Assembly (NCBI GenBank): GCA_014898415.1
Contig: RCTD01000013.1
Coordinates: 1 to 64,000 of the forward strand
Direction: 5' to 3'
DNA from: Stromatinia cepivora
Taxonomy: Eukaryota > Ascomycota > Leotiomycetes > Helotiales > Sclerotiniaceae
DNA: 64,000 bases
A model generated the notes under the pieces. The model saw only the letters and a program-made list of their open reading frames with translations, was not told the origin of the DNA and did not search any database. Below are positions 56,981-64,000 of this stretch, in pieces. Position numbers and translations under genes: made by a program. Numbering within the stretch: the first letter of the stretch is position 1; each line of letters starts with the position of its first letter.

Positions 56981-58109
56981 ATGCCAGTACTAAAACAAAT
57001 CATCGGAACAATCTTCGCATTAGCGACAATGTCATCAGCTCTTCCGGCACTTCCCAAACTTAATGAGAGGGCATTGAAAATGTATGAGATTAAGAGACAG
57101 GTTACCGAAACGGGATTACCGGCTAATTTGACGGACGTGGATATCTTGCAATTGTAAGTCTTTCTTTGTTTGAGAGGAGAGAGACATAGCTTGATTATTC
57201 CTTGAGGAAATAAAGCAATGCGGAAAATACCTCCTCGGGTGCGTTGGGGACGAAAGTGACATGGGGACAAGCAAATCCCTTTGCCTTACTGTCTTCCGTA
57301 CATTCTATGGAAATTCTAACTAACACCTCCTCAGCGCTCTTACTCTTGAGAACCTTGAGACAGCCTTCTACCAACAAGGCTTTGCCAAATTCCCTGATTC
57401 AGACTTCACAGCACTCGGTCTCACAGCCCAAGATATCACCAATCTCAAAATGGTCGGCATGACTGAGGCAACCCACGTAACAACTCTCATGACCGCTATC
57501 TCTGCAAGCGGCACCCAACCAGTCGCTCCCTGCACTTATAACTTTAACTTCACCACCGCCCAAAACATGGTCGCTACAGCCAATGTCCTCGAGAATATTG
57601 GCGTGAGTGCTTATTTGGGTGCAGCGCCATTGGTCAACAGTAAAGCCATCCTGACCGTCGCAGCTGAAATCGTCACAGTAGAAAGTCGTCATCAAACTTT
57701 CATCCGTACCGCCTCAAAAGTTGCAGCAGTTCCATCCGCCTTCGACACTCCCCTCGGCATCCGCAACGTCTTTTCCCTTGCAGCCCCTTTCATCCAATCC
57801 TGTCCCCAAGGCTCCAATCTGGCCGTTACTCCCTTCCCAGCTCTCACTATGACGACTGCAAATGAAGCTATTACCGCTGGCTCAACGCTTCAATTAAGTA
57901 CGACTGCGCAGGGAGCAACGGCTTGTGCTTTTACGAATGGAGGACAAACTGGTGGAACGGCTTTCACGGCTTTTGCTAACGGCGCGTGTACGGTTCCCCA
58001 GGGGTTGGCGGGTGATGCATATTTGAATTTGGCGAGTCAGATGCCTGTAACCGGGGTGCTGACGGATGCTATTACGGTTGCGGGGCCGATGGTATTGCAG
58101 ATTTCTTAG
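56981..58109 (+). CDS. secreted ferritin-like domain protein (Rds1 type)
   Basis: Exons 56981-57153 and 57335-58109 join in phase to 315 residues; the 181-bp intron begins GTAAGT, contains CTAACTAAC and ends CTCAG. The N-terminus (MPVLKQIIGTIFALATMSSAL) is a signal peptide, with a dibasic KR at about residue 45 as a possible Kex2 site. The ferritin-2 fold follows: DILQFALTLENLETAFYQQG, MTEATHVTTLMTAI, CTYNF, NVLENIGVSAYLGAA and VESRHQTFIR. The helix Glu and His residues (LENLETAF, EATH, ESRH) are those expected around a di-iron-like site. The C-terminal half is Thr/Ala-rich with few motifs. Rds1-type proteins are stress-responsive in yeasts and common in secretomes of plant-associated fungi; the exact function is uncertain. 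Confidence 0.9.
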
Positions 58110-58785
58110 GGATCCATTGTGTATGACGTGGTTTGGGCTGATTGCCGGGAGAAATGACTCGCAGGGAGCATGAAAAGGATGCGTAGGAGAGATGAGAATA
58201 GTTGCCATGGGTTGTGATAGTGGAGACACGAAGAGGCAATTTGGCCTCAGCATGGACTTCGGGATGAGGGACATATTAGAAAATGCAGGACCTCAACCTC
58301 GGACAAAGTATGTTTTCTTGAAGATCATTTCATTTTTCCCTTTTTACAATTTCTTTTCTTTTCTGGTGAACCGGTTTGATTTTTTATTTATTTATTTAGA
58401 GATACCAATTCTATTCATCACTATTCACCAGCCCACAGCATTTCACTTTAGTACCTTCAAGTTCTATACTTTCTTTTGAACTATTTGATACCCTGACCAT
58501 CCATGCCAATGTTGGAGGCTTCGCATATACAATCTTCTGACAACGGATGGTATTTCTAGCAATATTGGCTTGATAACTAGTGATATCTTATATGATACTT
58601 ATTGCGTGATCTATACTACATCCTTCTATATCAATGTCTCTTATCATCAAACTAGATATCGCTTTTCCCCGCAGTCCCGCCGGTCACTCACCCATCTCAT
58701 GCCAGTCACTCGTCCCACTGGTCGCACTCGTCCTATTCACTTCGCCCACTCTCCCCTCATCTTGTTCCATTCCCACGCCACCCAT
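58110..58785. other. 3' spacer between convergent genes
   Basis: The ferritin-like gene and the GH1 gene converge here. The region probably carries both 3' untranslated regions. No gene is seen. Confidence 0.5.
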
Positions 58786-61206
58786 CTATTGAACATAAAC
58801 AGGAACAACCGGATCCTCTGCATATAATTTAAACGCGTTAACATATTCAAAGAAGCTTGCTTTGTAAAATCGTTCGCCGGTAGTAAGGTTTACATATTGC
58901 ATCCCGAATTTGACGTGGTAACCTGGGTTTGAAAATTAGCATTGTTAGGGCTGAATTTCAGAACCTGCTACTGTAGTGTGATTCTTCAGCTTTGATTACA
59001 GGACTCTGAGCTCTCCGGCTGCCTGGCTCGCTGATCGAACACCAAACCAAGTAACCACAATTCTCCCATGCAGAAACAAAAATACACAACCACAGATAAG
59101 AACAAGCAAACTCACCCTGAGCCCATTCCAAATTATCCATAATACTCCAAGCTATACACCCTACCACATTAATTCCCTCGCTAATAGCTAATAATATAGC
59201 TTCCATGTATTGTTTGTAATATAGGGTTCTGCTTGTATCCGTACGAATATCGGCGAGGAGGGTTTTTTGATATTCAAAGGGGTCTGCGAAACTGTTGTGT
59301 GTGGGAGGTGGAATTAGCTTGTGTTTTAACCGTAGAGGAGGTAGCGGGGAATGACAATGGAAATAGCGAAGAACAGATGAAATGATTTGGAGCAGGGACA
59401 TGAAGAGAAACGAAATCGGTAATCAAATAACCAACCCAAATTCTGAGATAGCAATTCCACCCTTACTAGGCCAAGTATCCTGAATATATTTCAAGAACGT
59501 TGGGAGCCAATCCACAGCAATATGCAACCATTGCGCCAACGGATCCGATGCAGCTCCAATTAACCACCCATCATGTCCGACATTTGTTGTGTTATAGCAC
59601 CCGGGAAATAATGAGTGCGAAGAATTAGATGTGCATGCATCTATTCCTGAATCGGGGGCCATGTAATAGCTTGCGGTATATGCATCATGAGCGAAGAGAT
59701 CAGCCGTTCCATTGATCAAAGCCTTTTGAGTATCGGTAAAAGTAAGCCCGATGGTATCTAGATAGGATTTTAAATAGGATGGATAGTCCCCATTGATGAA
59801 AACCGGATTTGCAAACCATCCTTCATTGAAATCCCAAGCTCTTTGTACGGCCACGGCATCTTCTGACGAATTTGTTAATGGAACTTTGTAGCCGCCGTTA
59901 TTTTTAAAACTTAATGTTCCATTTAGTCCGAGGGATTTGAAGAGATGATAGGCTTTTGCATGAGCGAGTATAACATGGTGACCGCAGTAGTATGGTTGTT
60001 GTTGTTGAGGGATAGTGACTGCGGTAAAATAGTTGGATGGGTAAGGATATTCGTTACAGAACACTACAGGTTCGTTCATTGTGAACCAGTGAGGGACTTT
60101 GTTGCCGTAGCGGGAAAATATTATCTTGGCGTAGGCAACATAATCTTCGATGATGTCCGAGGAAAGCCATCCACCGTAGGTATTTTGCAGAAATAGGGGA
60201 AGATCCCACTAAAATGTGATGTCAGGTGCGAAGATGAGACGGAAGGGATTGAACTTACGTGGAATAATGTAACGACAGGTTGGATACCATATTCGATACA
60301 TGTATCAATTAGATCTTCATAATGCTGCAGAGCAAGTTCGTTGACCGGTCCCTTTCCAAATGGTAAAATCCTAGACCAGGAAATCGAGAATGAATAATAT
60401 GGAACACCAAGAGCTGCGATTCTTGCAATATCTATTCCAGTTAGTCTCGTCAGCTATCCAACCCAATGCAAAAAAGGAGCGGACAAACCTTGTTTATATA
60501 AATAATATTCATTGTCTGCAACATCCCCGGTATCGTTAAATAAAGTCGACTTGGAAGCAGCATTATGTGTAAATACATCCCAAACACTAGGACCTCTACC
60601 TTCATCAGCAACAGCACCTTCAACTTGATATGCTGCAGATGCTACACCCCACCAAAATCCTGAAGGAAATTTCCAGGATTCATTCTTTTGGGCCAAAGGT
60701 ACTTGAGCACCACTTGGGAAAGATGGGTAGTAGAGTGGGGGTGGAGGAATGAGTTCGGATGTTGGGATGGGAGTAGCGGAGACGGTTGTCCTGGTTGCTG
60801 CGGTTTTTACTGGACCGACGAATAGATCCCATAGCTCTGAAGGAGATGAGTTAGTTTCGTTGAATTGTTGTAAGGCTTGCCAGCGATGGGGATGGGGACG
60901 AGGAACGAAAAGGAATGAGACGTTATGACAATTAGCATTGCCCAAGGAAATTTTAACACTGAAAACGAATCTCAAAACCTTACGTTGAACATTTATATTG
61001 ATACTCGTCGTAAATGCTTCTGGATTCTCCACAGTTGCTGCAGGCGTCGTCGCTGTTGAAGTTATAGCTTGACATTGTCCGTCAGATTCGCAATATTGAT
61101 TATTGGCACAGCATATTGTCCCACATGTTGTTTCCCCCGAACTATTGTCACAAATCGCAGCAGAAAAGACAGTCCCAAAAGACAATGACCACAAGAAGAG
61201 ATTCAT
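58786..61206 (-). CDS. secreted GH1 beta-glucosidase with Cys-rich N-terminal extension
   Basis: Six exons on the minus strand join in phase to 622 residues: 61206-60984, 60875-60489, 60431-60259, 60208-59436, 59291-59116, 58922-58786. The signal peptide MNLFLWSLSFGTVFSA is followed by a Cys cluster (CDNSSGETTCGTICC, then CESDGQC) and a Ser/Pro/Thr linker. The GH1 barrel shows FPSGFWWGVASAAYQVEGA, GRGPSVWDVF, YSFSISWSRILPFG, the acid/base motif TMNEP, WLIGAASDPLAQW and WSIMDNLEWAQGY. The nucleophile motif, usually ITENG, is ISEFG, keeping the Glu but with Phe for Asn. It hydrolyses beta-linked glucosides outside the cell or at the wall. The start at 61206 gives the signal peptide. It is divergent from the transcription factor gene at 62.5 kb. 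Confidence 0.9.
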
Positions 61207-62478
61207 GACTACCTCTGACAAGAAAGAACCCTCAAATCATACTTTATTCATAAACAGCAGTTTCCTCAATTTATGTGAAAATAAATTCCCCTTATCTTAC
61301 CTGCGGGGTTTACTTGAGCTGTCAATCAAGGATGTGGAATTCAGATCACTTGAGCTGGTTCTTCCGAAGTAACCGGTAGACAGTAGACTCTCCAAGAGAC
61401 TTACCGCAAGTTACCCGAGTATGCAAAAAACTTAAAAGAATGAAACCGTATGCAGGTGTTCATCCAAACGGATTTGGGATGAACATGGGGTCCGGATAAA
61501 TTGTGAGCGAGATGATCAACACCATGGGTTAAAATGTTGTGCCAAGAGTGGGTGGGAGTTTATGAATGAAGATATGACGTGTGTGTTTGCTAGCGTGGTA
61601 ATCAAAACTTTTCATGTTCCCGGTCATTCTAATGTATTGCTTTCAACAGGCGGACGAACAGGGAGAGTAGAGTCCCCAGCGCAGTGAGAGTAGAGTCCCC
61701 AGCGCAGTGGAACGAACATGATTATACCATCCGAGTTTGGCAGTCATCATTGGAAGTATCAAGGAAAGCGAAGTCCATGTTCCCTTCTCTCCAGGCCCCT
61801 TTTGAATCGTCAGAGGCCACGACCATACCGCTTGTGTAACTTTCGAGAGGTCCAATAAATTTTTCTTCCGTAAAGATCCTAAATGGTTTCTTCGACTCGA
61901 TTGGGAATTTGCATGCCCCATTGTAAAGTCGCACAATTTGTCCCACACACATCCTACCTGGTAAATTCAGTGTATCCGTGCAACATGAAACTACTCGGAA
62001 AAATCGCAGGAGCATTGCAAGTATCGTAGACAGCTCGCAGACAGCTAGCAGTTGTAATCTATGCCCGCGGATGGAAGGAAAATATCAATTTATATGTGGG
62101 CTATCCTCCGTTTGAAGTTCGTCGCGTAAGATAGATGTAGGTAGATGAAAGGCGCTCGCTATCGTGTCATTCGTATTTTGTTCTGCAGATTTCGAAGTAC
62201 GGTCTGAACAAATAGAATACTCGTGTAGATTATTCAAATGTGCGAGTGTGTCCTCGAAGAGAGACTTTTGATTAGTAGTAGATGTATTTCAACTTCAGAA
62301 AAAGCTTCTGGGTCATCGTGGAATGGGTTCAGTAATGAGAAGAGAGATGGTGAGATGGTCTTCAGGTTAATTCCGATTAAGGTTACCACGTGATCAAATT
62401 TAATCACTCCACTTCGCCTCAACCTCCTTCATCAATTATATACACGGAGTATTATGCACATTCATTCAACAGTCAACC
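61207..62478. promoter_or_regulatory. divergent GH1 / transcription-factor intergenic region
   Basis: A 1.27-kb spacer. GAGAGTAGAGTCCCCAGCGC is duplicated in tandem at about 61663 and 61685. A minus frame from 62015 (MLLRFFRVVSCCTDTLNLPG, 97 codons) has several Cys and a weak hydrophobic start and could be a small secreted protein, but no family is recognised. Confidence 0.4.
61722..62015 (-). CDS. small Cys-containing hypothetical frame
   Basis: A 97-codon frame with ATG 62015. It has MCVGQIVRLYNGACKFPIES and RIFTEEKFIGPLESY, then an acidic C-terminus with CQTRMV. The text is protein-like and not a shadow of a neighbour, but an intron could start at GTAGGATGTG near residue 21. It may be part of a secreted small protein. 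Confidence 0.3.
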   Translation of the reverse strand: MLLRFFRVVSCCTDTLNLPGRMCVGQIVRLYNGACKFPIESKKPFRIFTEEKFIGPLESYTSGMVVASDDSKGAWREGNMDFAFLDTSNDDCQTRMV

Positions 62479-62560
62479 ATGGAAACTAAACCACAAAAAC
62501 GGAGACGAATAATCAAAACTTGTTGGGAATGTTATAGGAGGAAACAAAAGGTAATGAATA

Positions 62561-62601
<41 letters not shown>

Positions 62602-64000
62602 GTAAGAATATTTCTGACTATTAAAATAGTGTAATCGCGGTCAACCATGTGATGTTTGTATTTCTAGAAATGTACCGGAGAAGTGCTCCTATTCTAGTTC
62701 ATCATCGTATGTGGCACTCTATTATAAAGATCTGAAGGTATTCTTATCAGAATAATAGGCTCGATGACTTGAAAGATCTTCCAAATAATAGAGGGCAGTC
62801 GAACAAACGTACAGGAGATGAGGAAATCATATTAAAGTCAGGTTCAACGCCATCCGATCTTTTCGGTCAAGTAGGATATGCTTCTTATAACAATTCCTTC
62901 AGTGGATTAAAAAAGGTACACTATTTTCTCTTCCTACTTATTATTCAATCTAACAGAAGTAGTCATTTCATATCAATGATGAATTATCTACATTTATTGG
63001 AACATCTTCATCAACTCCATTATCTCATCCTGTTTTACGACATAAATTTTTAAGTCTAGTTATTCAACTACCATCACAATTTATCATCTCCGAACTTGTC
63101 GATTCATTCTTCTCAGAAATACATTGGTATTTTAAAATATTAGAAGAACATTATTTTCGAAATCTCCTCAAACAATGGCAAGATTTCCAAAATACTTTAT
63201 CGGGACAATCAGACCTGGGAAGTATTTCTAAAGATCTTCAATATTTTCCTGCATTGTTATTCCAAACTCTTGCCGTTTCCTTACAATTTTTACCACCAAA
63301 TACAGGAACATCCAAATTACTTCAGTTAAAAAACTTTATTGGATTATGATCGACTTTCTCATGAATATAGTAAAATTGGTATGGAAATAATGTCCTTGTT
63401 AGGAAGACATTCTTCAACTATGACAGCCGTTGAACATGATTTGTTAAGATCTGGCTGGTTAAAGAACTATAGTAGAGGTACAGAAGCATGGCATTTATTG
63501 GGTAGTGCGATTAGGTTTGTGGTCATTTGCCCCATTTATCCATGATGCTGACCAGATTTCAGACAGGGTCAAGATTTGGGACTTCATTTACAAGCTTTAA
63601 TTCCAAAGGTTGCCGGAGAAGATGTCGGGATTGGATTAGAAAAACTTTGGCATGATGAATATAGAAGGAGACTTTGGGTAACGCTATTCACTTGGGATAG
63701 GTCAGTACTGTGCATCCTTATTTTGGCCGTCTCTAACTACTTTCAGTCATATGTCTGTAATGCTTGGAAGACCTCGTTCAATCAATGCAAGTGATTGTAC
63801 AATTAAAACACCAATTGATTGCACATTCCCTGATGATCCGTCAAAAACTATACCTGCAGCCGCACATTTACAAGATCCTGACACCCCACCGTCTACCTAC
63901 TCAGCTCAGCTATTTCACTATTCTCTTGCCCAAAAAGTTCACGAGTTATTAGCAGCTGGTGCTCATAGGCCTCATATAAAAGACTATTCATTCATCACAA
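62479..64000 (+). CDS. Zn2Cys6 fungal transcription factor, partial, with one apparent frameshift
   Basis: Exons 62479-62550, 62630-62706, 62759-62915, 62963-63514, 63563-63700 and 63747 to the edge. The DNA-binding cluster is split by intron 1: CWECYRRKQK, then CNRGQPCDVCISRNVPEKC (C-x2-C-x6-C-x5-C-x2-C-x8-C), residues about 15-43. The fungal_trans region follows with HEYSKIGMEIMSLLGR, WLKNYSRGTEAWHLLGSAIR, LHLQALIPKVAGEDVG, DEYRRRLWVTLFTWD and MSVMLGRPRSIN. In exon 4 the frame ends at TGA near 63349 and resumes one base off as YDRLSHEYSK. The simplest cause is one extra A in the A6 run at about 63326-63333, so it is a mutation or a read error. Intron 1 (79 bp) carries a CAT microsatellite. 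It is a nuclear regulator and might control the divergent GH1 gene. Confidence 0.85.
62557..62600. repeat. CAT trinucleotide microsatellite in intron 1
   Basis: About 14 CAT units fill most of the 79-bp first intron of the Zn2Cys6 gene, between donor GTAATG and acceptor AATAG. Length changes here would leave the coding sequence untouched but could affect splicing of the zinc-cluster exons. Confidence 0.9.

Overview
The window looks like nuclear DNA of a filamentous ascomycete, most likely a Leotiomycete such as a member of the Sclerotiniaceae. This is an inference from gene families (SSD1, GLE1, Zn2Cys6 factor, HET domain, DUF3435, OrsD-like domain), short GT-AG introns of about 45-80 bp with CTAAY branch points, A+T-rich spacers, and decayed transposons whose stop codons look like C-to-T changes. 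No prokaryotic, organellar or rRNA signal was seen.

The window has two compartments. From 1 to about 46 kb it is an accessory, repeat-rich region. It opens with a 67-bp minisatellite (1-797), followed by Tad1-like LINE remnants (2.5-3.4 and 9.1-9.4 kb) and an OrsD-like C2H2 relic. One intact small membrane-anchored gene follows (5684-6496). A pogo-type transposon (9.7-11.8 kb) has an inverted catalytic core and carries a 338-bp hAT-type MITE. Next come unidentified coding remnants (12.0-12.9 kb), a DUF3435 tyrosine-recombinase relic (13.2-15.5 kb), a frameshifted C2H2 gene, and a 5'-truncated Ty3 chromovirus (19.7-24.8 kb). The chromovirus abuts a decayed Hsp70-like gene. After that are several degenerate genes, an atypical small-GTPase pseudogene, an intact three-exon gene of unknown function (31910-33318), a broken HET gene, a 551-bp foldback MITE (36361-36911), a chromodomain-tail gene (39073-41135), a diverged tandem duplication, and a decayed gene at 44.6-45.6 kb.

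From 46 to 64 kb the DNA is gene-regular, with conserved genes whose exons join cleanly: GLE1 (mRNA export) and SSD1 (RNA-binding translational regulator) transcribed divergently from a 2.7-kb spacer full of simple repeats, a secreted ferritin-like (Rds1 type) protein, a six-exon secreted GH1 beta-glucosidase, and a Zn2Cys6 transcription factor that runs off the right edge.

GLE1 and SSD1 both act on mRNA fate, and the GH1 enzyme and ferritin-like protein look like secreted or stress functions. The transcription factor is divergent from the GH1 gene and could regulate it, which is only a positional inference. In the left compartment the main story is genome defence and transposon nesting: many coding frames stay aligned but are cut by TAG, TAA or TGA codons that fit RIP-type mutation.
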